The position numbers were made by a program, and so were the translations under genes. A stretch of 64,000 nt of DNA, taken from the NCBI GenBank assembly GCA_029959085.1, contig JARWIR010000016.1, positions 21,833,499 through 21,897,498 on the forward strand. The letters run 5' to 3'. This document shows positions 12,551 through 24,202 of the stretch, piece after piece. The notes below the pieces were generated by a model, which was given only the letters and a program-made list of their open reading frames with translations, did no database searches and was not told the origin of the DNA. Every line of letters begins with the position of its first letter. The stretch's first letter is position 1. Origin of the DNA: Nemophila menziesii. Taxonomy: Eukaryota > Streptophyta > Magnoliopsida > Boraginales > Hydrophyllaceae.

Positions 12551-13238
12551 TCACCACACTACAAGGTAACAACATATCACTACACAATACGTAGCTCTAC
12601 TTTGTAAAACATTTTTGATAAAATGAACCCTCCCTGTGAAAGTTAAGAATATGTGCTTCCAACTCTCTATACACTCTACAATATTTTGAATTAGTCTCTC
12701 ACACATAGCACTATAAGGACCTCTAGTGCTAAGAGGAAAACCTAAGTATCTCACAGGAAGTTCTCCGTATTTCATATTAAGAATAGTACCAAATACTCCA
12801 TAAATATCTCTATCATCACCCCCACAATATATCTCACTTTTCTCAGGACTTATTTTAACCCCTGAAATCCTAGAGAATAAGTACAATACCACCTTCATCA
12901 TAGAAGCTGAACTTTCATCCCCATTCAAGAAAAAAAGGCAATCATCAACAAAAATCGAATGCTTAAGCTTCATATTAGAACATTTTGGGTGAAAAGTAAA
13001 ATCCTTATGCTTAGTAACTCGATCAATGATTGCAGTAAGACATGCATACAAATCACAAATAGGTAAGAGGATAAAGGATTACCATGCCTCAAGCCTCTTT
13101 CACCCTTAAAAAACCACTTATTTCTCCATTGATGCAAAGATAGAACATAGGTGTAGTTATACACATTTCAATCCAATCAATAAACTTGTCATGAAATCCC
13201 ATCACTTCCATCCTCTGAATTAGAAACTTCCAGTTAAT
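12551..13238 (-). pseudogene. LINE reverse transcriptase, C-terminal half
   Basis: Downstream half of the RT domain. The active-site motif reads FVDDCLFF instead of the usual FADD. It is followed by GVKISPEKSEIYCGG and a YLGFPLSTRG block, standard LINE RT landmarks. The upstream block GEISGF and GLRHGNPLSSYLF is read in another frame. The piece joins directly to 14738-15365 once the solo LTR is removed. Frameshifts near 12970-13100 show it is not functional. Further decayed ORF2 lies between 11967 and 12550. Confidence 0.75.
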
Positions 13239-13243
13239 AGTAT

Positions 13244-14732
13244 TAATGTCTCCCTGTTTGTGATATAATAATGTAGGTTGGAGACATAATTTTAGGTGTA
13301 TTTGAGTAATTAATTATAGATTTTTATTCATATTTTGATATATTCTTATTTCTTGTCTTGGTTTGATGATTTATTATTTTTAGAGCATATTTGGTTTAAT
13401 TTGTGTGTTAATGTGAAGCTTTAAAGATATATAAAAATTAATTAGATACCAAATCAATTCTAAATAGATAAGGAAAGAAGATATGGAAGGAATTAAGAGA
13501 TAAATAAAGTAGAGATAAAATAGGAAAGGAAAAGTTGCCAATTAAATTAGAAATTCTGCAGCTATGTCCACTAATGTGAATATAACTTCAAATCAGCTGG
13601 GAATTTGAATGAGGAATCAAAAACGAAAGTGTAGATCTTCTCAGTTTGGTCGTTTCGATATAAAGTATGCAACAATCGGACCAATAACGAAGGTTATACG
13701 ACCAAAACAAGTCAGCAGGACTTTTTCTGTTCTCCTATACTTTAGGCAACGAATTTGAGTTGGACTTTGACTCACATTACTTGCCTTCTACTCCAATATT
13801 TCAATCTAAGGTCTTCAAACCCTATATATACACCCTCTTGTCATTAGAAACACATCCTTGATCAGTCTTTAGACCAAGAAGAAGCCTACATCAAGAAGAG
13901 AGAAGGCAGAAGGAGTTGGACAACAAATTATGCCTTCCAAATCCTTCAAATTTGCAATTGTTTTCTTTTCTTTCTCTAGTATGAACTAATTTATTTATCT
14001 TGAGATTAGTATATGGGTATGAACCCTAGACTTGTTTTATATGTTATTTAATTTGTGATGTCTTTTTACATTTAATTGAATTTAGTAGTGATAGCTCTGT
14101 ATTATATGCTTTGAACTAATGTCTGTAGTTCTTGTGATGCGCACGTATAGGATTACCATAGTAATTGAGTTAACATCCGGAAGGGGGATTAAATTATAGA
14201 AAACACCACATAGTCGTCTAGTGTGCGGTAGTGATCCAGAAGGGTTTGCCTAACTGGATAGTCAGTAGGGTTTATTTTAACCACCCAGTTCTGAGCCTCC
14301 TAAGTCCACCCGGAATTGGGTTAGGAGGAATTTTGAATCCCGACTATTGTATATCACATTATTCTCCCTTAGGTAATAAACATAGAACAAGGCTGGTGGG
14401 GATTACTTGCTAGTTCTCAAGCTAAACTATCATAAGCTTCTATCTATTTCATTTATTTTCCTATCTTTATTTTATTTAGTCAATTAGAGTTTTAAAAATC
14501 CAAAAAATATGCTAGAGTCTTTTATTTTCAGCGTATTATTCTTCTAGCTTCTTTTATTTTCACTTTATATTTGCATGAGTTCTCCTAACTTTGGTAGTCT
14601 CTGAGTAACAAATTCTACTTATCATTAAAACTTGCATACGATCTGTGATACTTGCAGTGAGTAACGGGTTTAGGTTAGGGTGTTAGTTATATCTTTATTT
14701 ATCCTTATTTTATCATGCCCTAACCGACACCA
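13244..14732 (+). repeat. Solo LTR copy B, inserted in the LINE RT
   Basis: Begins TAATGTCTCC (relatives TGATGTCTCC), ends CGACACCA, 1489 bp. Flanked by a perfect 5-bp duplication AGTAT (13239-13243 and 14733-14737). No internal region or second LTR is present, so it is a solo LTR left by LTR-LTR recombination. It lies antisense to the LINE. Shares long blocks with 61708-63207, for example 'tatgggtatgaaccctag' and 'cttgcatacgatctgt'. Confidence 0.85.
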
Positions 14733-14737
14733 AGTAT

Positions 14738-15365
14738 CATATGCCTTCTGCAAATCCAAATTTAGTGTGCACCTTGGATTTAAATTATTTCTAGCATAAC
14801 CATGTACCACTCCCTGGGCTACTAGAATGTTGTCAAATATGCTTCTCCCCCCAACAAAAGAAGCTTGATTGTTGGAAATAAGATCATTCAGGCTACCCTT
14901 CATTCTATTAGCAAGAAACTTTGAAATTGATTTGTACAAAATATTGCAGCATGTTATAGGCCTAAAGTTCTTGACATATTTAGGATTCTTCACTTTAGGA
15001 ATTAGAACTAGATTTGTTACATTAACTTGTGAGCATTTTACCACTTTTGAACACATCCTTTATTGCAGTACAAATATCATTCCCCACAATACTCCAAGCA
15101 CACTTGTAAAATTCACTAGTAAATTCATCAGGGCCTGGAGATTCAGTGCCATCAATATAAAATAGCTTCTTTGATCTCTTTATCATGAACATATTAAATC
15201 ATTCTTTTAGCACTCTCATTATCAAGTTTCCTTTGAATCAGCTCACTCATACACTCATTAGAGATATGTTCTTCGTTACGATCTTTAGTGCCAATAAGAC
15301 TTTTATAATAGTCAACAAATTCTCTATTAATTCCATTATCCTGGACAATAATACTCCCATCAATC
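14738..15365 (-). pseudogene. LINE reverse transcriptase, N-terminal half
   Basis: Minus-strand reading gives NLVLIPKVKNPKYVKNFRPI, then CNILYKSISKFLANRMK, NNQASFVGGRSIFDNILVAQ and LNLDLQKAYDT, the fingers and palm motifs of plant L1 RT in order. The frame runs straight into 13238 when the solo LTR and one AGTAT are removed, giving KAYDTINWKF across the junction. The 5' portion, near 15060-15365, has frameshifts. The hAT MITE sits just beyond. Confidence 0.85.
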
Positions 15366-15373
15366 CTCATAAT

Positions 15374-15770
15374 TAGGGTTGTAAATGAACCGAGTCGAGC
15401 CGAATACTAGATGTGCAAGCTTGTTTGATAAGATTTACGAGTCGGACTCAAATTTTAATGAGTCGAGCCGAGCTCAAATTTTAAAGCTTGTTAACATATC
15501 GAACGAGCTTTTTTCTAGCCGATCTCGAGTTATTAATGAATAATTTATTTTTTATAGGTTTAACAATATGTTTATTGATATCTAAAACATTAATTTACAG
15601 ATCATAAATTTTTAACGAGTTAACGAGCGAGCTCGAATGAACTCGTTTTTTTAATGAACGAGTTCGAACAAACTTTTTTGTTCATTTGTATAAACAAATG
15701 AGTTCGAACGAGCTTTTTACCGAGCCGAGCTCGAGCTGCTCGCGAGTGGCTTGGTTCGTTTACAGCCCTA
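15374..15770. mobile_element. hAT-type MITE, copy 1
   Basis: TIRs are TAGGGTTGTAAATGAACC and, at the other end, GGTTCGTTTACAGCCCTA. A perfect 8-bp duplication CTCATAAT flanks it (15366-15373 and 15771-15778), the size expected of hAT. Length 397 bp, no coding capacity. The interior is rich in GAGCCGAGCTCGA-type palindromes. It interrupts the LINE between endonuclease and RT. Confidence 0.9.
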
Positions 15771-15778
15771 CTCATAAT

Positions 15779-16700
15779 AGATGACACCTTATTATGCACC
15801 ATTCTAGCTTTAATACTTCTATGGTACAACTCATAACACAATCACTTTTTTGATCCAGATTATTCTTGATTGTTGCTTTAAAAACTCTTCTTGTACTTCC
15901 ATCAAGTGCATCAACTTATCCTTAAGCTCTTTCTCTTTACTCAAATCAATCATATCCCCATTGAGAATAAGAACTTGAGTATTATGATGGTTCTTCTTAA
16001 CTTATTCAATCTCCTCGGTAGAGTGATTGAAATACTTTCTATTGAAAATATTCATTGCTTTCTTCACTTCCTTCAATTTCATAACAACTCTATACATATG
16101 ACTATCCTAAAAAACTCAGTGTTCCAAGCTTTCTCTACCTTAGATTGGAAGAATTCATGTTTGGCCCAAATGTTGTTAGAACTTAAAAGCTTTAGATTTA
16201 CCTTTATTGTCACCCTGAATGTTAAGAAAAATAGCCGCATGATCAAAGATTCCAAAAGGCTCAGTCAAAACATTAGACTTGAATGTAGTATTCCAACTAT
16301 CATTGACTAACACTTAGTCAATATTACGAGACACAAACCCCACCACTCTTTTATTAGTCCAAGTATGGAAACCCCCAATACTTTGGTGTTCATGCATGTT
16401 GTTATCACTGAAACATTCTCCAAATTCAATAGCACCTTGAGTTGAACTGGTACAACCTCTTCTCTCTTCAATACTAAGGATTTCATTGAAATCCCCGCTC
16501 CACATACAAGGAGTATTCCCCACCTTAATGATCCACATAGTCAGAAACACCCACAAATTTTGTCTCTTGTTATCATCATTCTCAGCATATACCGCTTGAT
16601 CACACATTTCCATACACATAACCTCAGTAGTTCTAACATTCCACCTAATACACACTCTACCTCTCTCATCTTTATTATTGTACCCAGATTATGAAGATAA
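15779..16700 (-). pseudogene. LINE ORF2 endonuclease domain
   Basis: The open part at 16314-16655 shows the apurinic-type endonuclease signature WSGDFNEILSIEERRG, followed by a block ending FHTWTNKR, then SRNID. The rest down to 15779, the linker into RT, is broken by stops. The endonuclease nicks target DNA to prime reverse transcription. The start is not preserved. Confidence 0.75.
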
Positions 16701-17247
16701 GACTTTCAAAACTTGTCATAGTTATCTTTTATACGTTTTAGTCTTTGAAAGTTCAATAATATCAACATTCTTATTTCCAAATCAATAACATGTACAACCG
16801 CTTTTTGTTTGAGGATATTATTGTATCCTCGCATATTTCAAGTAGATATTGACATAAACCCAATGGAATGTTCTCCTTTTATGTATAGGTACCTCCCATA
16901 GACATAGTCAAAGCATCCTCTAGATTCTCATTAGCCATGCTCAAAGCATTGAACTGATTACTACTCATTCCACTCTCTCTATTTTGTTTATCACCTTTTA
17001 GTTCATTACCTTTTTGTTCTATTTGCTTATTCTTATTCCCATTTTGTTTCAACCTTCCTCATGTTTCTTACTATTAGGACTATTCTCATAAGGCTTCGTT
17101 TTTTGTACAATTCTCCTTCCTCTTTATTCTTCTGAGGCTGACTAGGTTCGACATTATGTTCACTTGTTGCAACTTTACTCTTATCCTTCTTATTTTTTGG
17201 ACAATTATATGCCCCACAACCTTACATACATTACATCTTGGAGGCAA

Positions 17248-18350
17248 TCACTCATAGTATATTTCCACTTCAAACACTCCATCTTCTTCAAGATCTAAAG
17301 GAACCTTTTTAATCAACTCCTTTTTCATATCAACATCAACACTCACTCGAGCAAAACTTAAACGATTTTTAGCTTTAGTTATAGGATCAACTTGAATAGG
17401 TTTCCCAAAAGTACTACATATATAACCTAATCCCTCATTTTTCCACAATTGAAGTGGGACTTTCCTTAGTTTAGACCATAAAGGAAACTTTGTCAAATCA
17501 ACTTTCTCAAGCTTTATATTAGTTTCCTATTTTCAAAGTAGCAGGATTCTTCCTCCAATGTGCCAAACCTTTTCAAGAACCTTCTCACATTCATGTTTAC
17601 TTTGAAACTTAAAGATATACACATCCATGTTAGTTGACTTAATTTACACAAAACCTCTCTCCTCTGAATATTCACCATACTCCTCACCATGTGATAGGTA
17701 GGAGCTTCACCAAAAAATTGCCCAACGAGATAATTCTTCTATTACTTAGTCCCCTTAGTTACTATGTTCTAAGGGACTACAAACTTACCATTCACCTGAA
17801 CTAGTGAATAGTACTTCAACTTAAAATCATCCTTAATGTTCTTATTAAACAACTCAGCCCAGCTTCCCTCTCTTTTAGAATTATCAATGTTTATAGAACT
17901 TTCTCAATTCTCAATCTCTTAATCCTTATTCAAGATATGCATAACTCCCTCAGAAGCACTTGTACTAGGTAGAAGAGACTCTCATGTCCCTAAGTTACAG
18001 TTACTTCCTAGAGGAACCACATTATTATTTAGCTTAATGGGACTTTGAGGAGCCTCACTCTCTTTGAAAGCAAACTCTTGGCCATACAAAGTCTCTACTT
18101 ATGTACGCTCATTAGAAGAGCCGTCAATTATTTGGTCCTCAGAGTCTATGACATCTTGGTACATCGCATTCAGTCCTTCCTCCTCAACACTCCTTTCAGT
18201 AATTTCATCAAACAATTTTCTAGCACTATTAGAACGTGCCTCTTCTCGATCTTGATCTTCATTATTCTTCTCACTATCACTATTCCCATGCTTGGCAGAT
18301 CCTTGTAATATTTACTCTTTAAGAGTTTTATTTCCTCTTGTAATACTCAT
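17248..18350 (-). pseudogene. LINE ORF1 (DUF4283-type gag-like protein)
   Basis: A likely start codon lies at 18350, opening with MSITRGNK. Its acidic, low-complexity N-terminus is followed by SWAELFNKNIK, then the DUF4283-like core FPLWSKLRKVPLQLW, GKPIQVDPITK and LSFARVSVDVDMKKEL at 17248-17496. Several in-frame stops occur, for example near 18312 and 18110. The expected zinc knuckle downstream is not clear. ORF1 proteins of this type bind LINE RNA. Confidence 0.7.
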
Positions 18351-18513
18351 CACATACAAGGCATATCTCTTATTCTAGAATATGATTTGAAGATCAAAGG
18401 GAAGAGAATATTTCATCAATATTATTGGTGATTAGGAGTGAAAGATTAATATTATTGAACTATAAAAATCACATCATTTTTGTGATTCATCTCGGTAAAA
18501 TTACGATTGTAAT

Positions 18514-21127
18514 CAGTTTATTTTTCACCATTAAGATAAATATAAAGCTTAGTGAAAACTTGAAAATCATAAGGCGTAACCTTAGGTAGTGGATCATGCC
18601 CTTTGATCCTCGGTCCCAATACCGACTTGACCATCAGAGTGCCAACCGAGAGGCACATCACCATGTGATCCCGACCTTTTTCTAATTTCAAGTTATTACT
18701 CTCGGTCAAAGCATATATTATGAAAATACTACCAACAAAACCTATCAAGAGTCAATTTTCTGTGTATCTTTATTGGCTGGCATTTCATGCTCTATCAGTG
18801 TGTAAGTTTTTTTTATTTTGTATTTTATAAATTTATATATTAGTCATACTCTTGTGTGTTAAGATTTTGTTTTTCTTTTTCCTTTGAACATATATTAAGT
18901 ATTTCTCCCAAAATATTCACATGGATCCCATGGATATTTATGACCCTATTTTTCAATTATTCTCCCTCGTTCTATTATCAACCGACTTGTGATCTAGATG
19001 GGATTCTGCCTATTTCTTTGGATAGTAATTAATTCATACTTGTGTGTCCCCTCTTGGTGTTGCCTCTAGGGGGAAAATTTTCCCTACCTAGTAGATCCTA
19101 CTATAATTATTACACTTCATATCCATTTCACTAACCTTGGGACTTTCCTCTGCTGGTAACTAATTTGAACCCCAAACCTGATTCGATGTAGTTTTCTATT
19201 TAGCAAGTGATGGTTTTTGGAGAACTCATCTTGTTTAGGAAATTTATCATATTTGTTTATTGCTTAACAGTGATAAATATGGTAAATTATTCTCCAAGAG
19301 CATGTTGACAAAACTTGATTTACTTGCTATACCATCTTTCTACATGACTAAATCTGTTACATTATCCCCTACTCATGTAAGGAATAACAAAATCATATGG
19401 AATATCATACATGTTCCCTTTTACTCTTGACTTGGTGAGCTATATTAATTATGTGGCATATTAGTGTTCTATTTGGGTAATTTCTCTCATGATGTTAATT
19501 GGTCTCTCAAACGACATAAAGTTCTTATTTTCCCAGTCCTTTGAGAAAGATATTTAGATTTGGTGCATCCCTTTAATCTAGGTACATCTAACATGTCTCA
19601 TATATGTTGTAGGACATATTGTAAAACTTGTAGCTTTCACCCTGGTTCATATATTTTTCCTTAAATTCGACTTGAATTTGGGTGAATGTGGATATATGGT
19701 GTGCCATGGTTTCTTTTGGGCCTTTATAGGTTTGGTTGCCTCTGTTTTACAATATGCAAACGTTCTTCAAACTTGAACTTGGGATATTTTTGCTTTGGTC
19801 TCGTTCATTTAAAATTTGTCTCTATTCACCCATTATTCTAGGCATCTACGGCATACATGTCTCAATGTTGTTTGATTATTTTGGCTTGTTATTTGTATGT
19901 TGAGGATTTGGGCAGTTATATAGTAATAAATTCTTCTCTATTCATGGAAACATTGAACTATTTTTAATATTTATGTATCTTCTTGAAGCATGATGGGTCA
20001 GGGGTTAATTTCTCACTCTAGTATATCTTCTTTTGTCACTCTAGCCTCTAGGTTCTCCCATGATATTTAATACCAGTGTGGTTTGTCATTATGTGTTTTC
20101 TCTTTATTTTGATAAGTTATACTTAGTTGTTATGTTTTTTCTGGTTAGATTTTTAAGTTGTTTATGGCTTCAAATGATATTTATGTATGATCCCCTCTTT
20201 GATGTTAACAGGTCTTCAACTGGTACCATCTACTATCTTATCTATGCCAATGTGGGGAACGAGAGCCACTTCATAATCAACTCCTGAAACTCCCTGTGTG
20301 CTTGGACCTTTAATCGACTGATTTGACAAAATATTGCATGTTGTCTTCTTGTTCGAGTGAGGGATTTTAACTTTTTTCCAAATTACCACTTGATTTTTTT
20401 ATTGGTATTTCCCGTTTCTTTGAAACTCCTAAATCAAATCTTAAATATATGGAGATTTGTCTTTGGCGGTGGACTAGAAATCTAAAATTATTTTGATATT
20501 TTTTTGAATAGGTCGGTCACCCGTGCGTATGTGTATATGTGTGTATATGTGGATGTCAGGTACTTCGACTACATATTATTAGGTCCAAGATGGTGTCCCG
20601 CCATATGTTTGTCAGATTTCTTGTCCTTCCCATTGCTTCTACAACACCATCGAGAGTTTCTAGATGTTTTGAAATTTTATGGAGAGTTGACGTCTTGATT
20701 TTCCTTAGAACTTGCTCATTTTACCACTTTTGATTCAGTGTCTCTTTTTTCTTATTGTAATGGTACTTAATATTCTGTAAATAAAATAATTTTTTGACCA
20801 AGAAATAATAAAGAAGTAAGACATGAAAGTTAGGGTTAGGATATATTTTAGGATAGTTAAAAGGTAATTAAGTCAACTATCACTAAATAAGAGTTCGTGA
20901 GATAATTACAAATGTTTTATAAGTTGATGTTAGATTTTGGGTCAGGCCAGACACCCACGATAGGTTAGCCTGTACACATGGCCCATTTAACAATTTGGTG
21001 GGAACACTTGTCTTTTTTATTTACGAAATAACCCACCTATAAAAAAAATTTGTGCATTTATTCTTGAATTAATGAAAAGGATGTTTTGTAGACCAAATAT
21101 AGAGAAATACAAAAACTCGATTCTTTC
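18514..21127. other. Unassigned, decayed sequence
   Basis: About 2.6 kb without a recognisable gene. Short plus-strand open pieces (20060-20287, 20504-20698) have no clear family. Local base composition is less AT-biased than nearby intergenic DNA, so it may be an old retroelement or gene relic. A weak resemblance of one stretch near 20210 to the copia RNase H motif D..RSTTG was not strong enough to call. Confidence 0.4.
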
Positions 21128-21211
21128 TTTTATTTCTTATATCTTTTTTTTTTTTTTTTTTTTTTTTTTGGTCGCTTACAACATTACAATTACACCTGTC
21201 TACTAACACTA

Positions 21212-22390
21212 TCAGCCTATCCCTAATCGAGAAAATTGAGAGCTTAGAGAAATGACGTTGTATGTCCCTTCCTTCTGTGCCCTGTGCCTGGCTTGTTTTG
21301 CTAAGTTGTCTGCCCGACCATTGAACCGCCTAGGAATGTGCTTGAAAACAACTGGGCCGATTCTCCTTGCCAGTCTTTTGATATGCCAAATCCATGGTCG
21401 AAGTTTCCAACTCGCAGCCGACACCTGCTGAATACCCCGAATTAGCTCGAGGTTATCCGAGAAGATAGTAATCTCCTCGTTCTCGTCTTTAATTGCCTGG
21501 TTCAGAGCTACTACAACCGCTTGCGCCTCCCCCTCCTCACTTGTATTACAGTTAGCGGTTGCTGAATAGTCCGTTCGTTTACCCGTTTCTTTATCTACTT
21601 TCACTACCCCGATTCCGGTTGGTAGGTGGGGCTGTTCAAACGATGTATCACATGAGAAAGCTATTCTCGTACCTATATCTATCTCCGCCACTGATCTTTC
21701 TGCTACGTTCATTATCTGTTCTCCTGGTGGTTGACTCGTCTCCCATTCACTACCAAAACGTTCACCCATATGCCTATTTGCCGATCTAATGATATCGTCA
21801 GTATCTATTTCCTGATTTGTGTGCCGACTTCTCATTTTTGCTTTCCATATGTTCCATGTTAATAAAAGCACATATGATATAATAACTTCCCGTCTCCATC
21901 CTCCTCGAACAAAGGTATCCACCATCGCCAATAACCATTCTCCGAACTGTTCAACCGTTTGACCAATATGAATTTGTAAAGCAGAGCCCGCCCATACGAT
22001 TTTAGCAATTGCGCATGTGAGCAACAAATGTTCAACTGTCTCCTGTTCCGCCTTACACCATTGACATCCTCCATCAACCTCGCAGTGTCGTTGAATTAAA
22101 TTTTCCCCTGTTGGTAAAGCGTTACTACACACCTTCCAAGCAAAAATCCTGACCTTGGTTGGCAGGTTAGAGTGCCAAACAGTAACCCATAGCTTGCTTT
22201 CTGCCTGTACCGCATTAGATTGTCCCGGTGTTCTCGAGATTTCTGCCTCCGTAATTATTTTATATCCAGATTTCGTTACATATTCTCCGTTTCTTGTGTG
22301 AGGCCATATCCATTTATCTGAAACATCTTCGCCATAAGCTTTCTCTCTCAGGATAATTGGTATCATTGGACCCGGAAACAATTCATCCAA
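21212..22390 (-). pseudogene. LINE zf-RVT and RNase H C-terminus
   Basis: A 392-codon open frame that is the downstream end of LINE ORF2, not a free-standing gene. It starts in a WIWPHTRNGEY block, then zf-RVT (CQWCKAEQETVEHLLLTC, near residues 108-126). RNase H follows, with all four acidic residues visible: CDTSF (about 248), EEGEAQA (about 286), SDNLEL (about 310) and RADNLAKQA (about 359). It ends at a natural stop, 41 bases before the A tail. The domain degrades RNA in the RNA-DNA hybrid. Confidence 0.85.
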
Positions 22391-23285
22391 TATTTCCTTG
22401 TCCCATTCCGTCGTACCCTCCTTCCAAAGTTCCTTAACCTTTTGTATTTTGCAGTGTTTCGGCCTTTCTAGATTCCATGTTGTATTTACCCACGTATCCG
22501 TCCAAATATTGATATTTTCTCCATTACCGATTTGATATTTACCGTACTTTTTAACAAATCACGTCCCTCTATCAAGCTAGCCCATGACCATGTTCGAGAT
22601 TGTCTAAGTTTTATATCGAGAAAGTTACCATTGGGATAATAGATACCTTTAAGTAATCTTGCCACTAATGAATTCGGATTGTGCATTATTCGCCATGCCT
22701 GTGCTGCCAGAAGTGCAGTATTCATTTTCTTAAAGTCTCTGAAGCCCATACCTCCTATTAATTTGCTTACCGCTAGTTTTTCCCATGCTAACCAGTGAAT
22801 TCGAGATTTTTTGCCCGAGTTCCACCAGAAATTCGAGATAGCAGAGATTAACTTATTACAGAACGTAATCGGGAAAGAAAAAATTGACATTGCATATATC
22901 GGAATAGCTTGTAATATAGCCTTAATAAGTACCTCTTTCCCTCCATCAGATAGAAGTTGTGCTTTCCATCCTTCCGTATGTTTGAAAACTCTCTCGGCTA
23001 TCCATTGAAGCGATTGTATCTTTGACCGCTTGTGGCATAACGGTATTCCTAAGTATTTCCCAAGGTCCTCCTTCTCCTGTATTCCAAAATCCGATGAGAC
23101 CTTTGCTCTACATTCCATAGGGGTATCTGTACTAAAATAAACTGATGATTTCGTGAAATTAATCCGCTGCCCAGACCCTGCACAGTATTTAGAAACACAT
23201 TCTCGGAAGGTTTTAACTTCGAGATCATCAATTGTTAGAAAGAAAAGTGAGTCATCAGCAAATAGCAAATGTGTTATATTTGGGA
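22391..23285 (-). pseudogene. LINE RT C-terminal part (truncated by insertion)
   Basis: Open on the minus strand from the insertion border to about 22545. The catalytic motif LLFADDSLFF lies at the very start, then GQRINFTKSSVYFS, GKYLGIPLCHKRSK and a block ending in LAWEKL, typical of the thumb and downstream part of plant L1 RT. The apparent Met upstream of 23285 belongs to flanking DNA, so the true start is lost. A one-base deletion in an A run near 22545 moves the frame. The other frame then continues, without a stop, into the RNase H part. Confidence 0.85.
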
Positions 23286-23302
23286 TTTTATTTCTTATAT
23301 CT

Positions 23303-23730
23303 CTTATCAAATAAATCATGAACAATATCATAACTTGTAGATTCGTTGATTTTTTTTTACGTAAGAACTCATGTTGTTTGACAAAATAATTTAAATATTT
23401 TTGTTAGTTAAAATAACCCATAATCCTTCTATTTAAATTGAAAATTGAGTTATTTGATATTAAGTGACATTAATCTTATATTTTGATTTATTTTTACTTA
23501 GAATACTTTAATATAATAAGATTTCTATAAAAAAATTCATTAATAAAGTAAATTTTCAGAACGTAAATAAGATTTATAATTATTCTATAAAATAAGAGTC
23601 AATTATAGATTAATGTTTATTAAAAAATTTATTTAAAAAAAAGATACCTAGAATAAGATACTTTATAGAAAACAACTCCGCCCAAACTACCCTTATAACA
23701 ATTAAAAAAACTAGAAAAAAAAAACTAATA
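23303..23730. other. AT-rich unassigned stretch
   Basis: Very AT-rich, with no gene or recognisable element. Confidence 0.5.
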
Positions 23731-24125
23731 AACACACGCGCGCGTCCGTGAATTTTTTTTTTAAAATCGTCATAACTAATTCTAAAAAAATCAAAAATTT
23801 ATATATTTGGGTAAAGCAAATTAATATTTACGTCTATGATTTTTTTCGGAATTTTTTGAATTTTTTTTGAATTTTTTGATTCGCAAGCACGGAATTCCAT
23901 GTTTTGAAATAATCAATTTGTTTTCCGCAAACACGAAATTCACTGTTTAAAACATGGAATTTCGTGTCTGCGGGAAAAAAAATTTAAAATATCCAAAAAA
24001 ATCCAAAAAAAATCATATAAGTAAATATTAATTTGCTTTATCCAAAAATGTAAATTTTTTAATCTTCTGATTTTTTTTGAATTAGTTATGACGATTTAAA
24101 AAAAAATCACGGACGTGCGCGTGTG
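23731..24125. repeat. Fold-back element (about 195-bp inverted arms)
   Basis: The left arm starts ACACACGCGCGCGTCCGTGA and the right, reversed, CCACACGCGCACGTCCGTGA; both continue through TCGTCATAACTAATTC and GCAAATTAATATTTAC. The arms meet near 23935 with almost no loop. No clear target duplication. The arm interior resembles the repeats at 26385-26790 and 37640-38040. Confidence 0.8.
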
Positions 24126-24131
24126 GAAATT

Positions 24132-24202
24132 AGTAGTAATAGTAGTAGTAGGTGGTTGTGGTGGTTGTGGTGATGGTGGTGGTGGTGGTGGTGGTGGAGG
24201 TA
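24132..24202. repeat. (GTA/GGT)n microsatellite
   Basis: GTA then GGTGGT-type trinucleotide repeats adjoin the fold-back element. Read in reverse this is an ACC block, like the ones starting the related repeats at 26.4 and 37.7 kb. Confidence 0.85.

Larger units (their letters stand above)
11031..18505 (-). mobile_element. Near full-length L1-type LINE, nested and decayed
   Basis: On the minus strand the parts come in L1 order: ORF1 with a DUF4283-like domain, endonuclease, reverse transcriptase and C-terminal zinc-knuckle region, then a 3' UTR and short A-rich tail (near 11031-11043). No RNase H follows the RT. Removing the solo LTR at 13244-14732 and the hAT MITE at 15374-15770, with one copy of each duplication, leaves about 5.6 kb, usual for a plant L1. 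Several stops and frameshifts make it inactive. ATTGTAAT at 11020-11027 and 18506-18513 could be the target duplication, but this is tentative. Confidence 0.8.
21145..23285 (-). mobile_element. 5'-truncated L1 LINE with RNase H and perfect 17-bp target duplication
   Basis: A pure A tail (T run 21145-21169) closes the 3' end. TTTTATTTCTTATATCT is duplicated perfectly at 21128-21144 and 23286-23302. The element begins inside RT, just before the FADD motif, as expected of incomplete target-primed reverse transcription. It keeps the RT C-terminus, zf-RVT region and RNase H, with one frameshift near 22545. This is the best-preserved LINE in the window. Confidence 0.93.

Noticed and set aside
20180..20280. 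Possible copia RNase H (D..RSSTG)
   Set aside because: The flanking motifs (cYLKGT before, KKQ..SRSSAEAEYRA after) are absent.
21559..22077. Open frames overlapping the LINE RNase H on the other strand or in another frame
   Set aside because: They are shadows of the long minus-strand LINE frame and have no motif.
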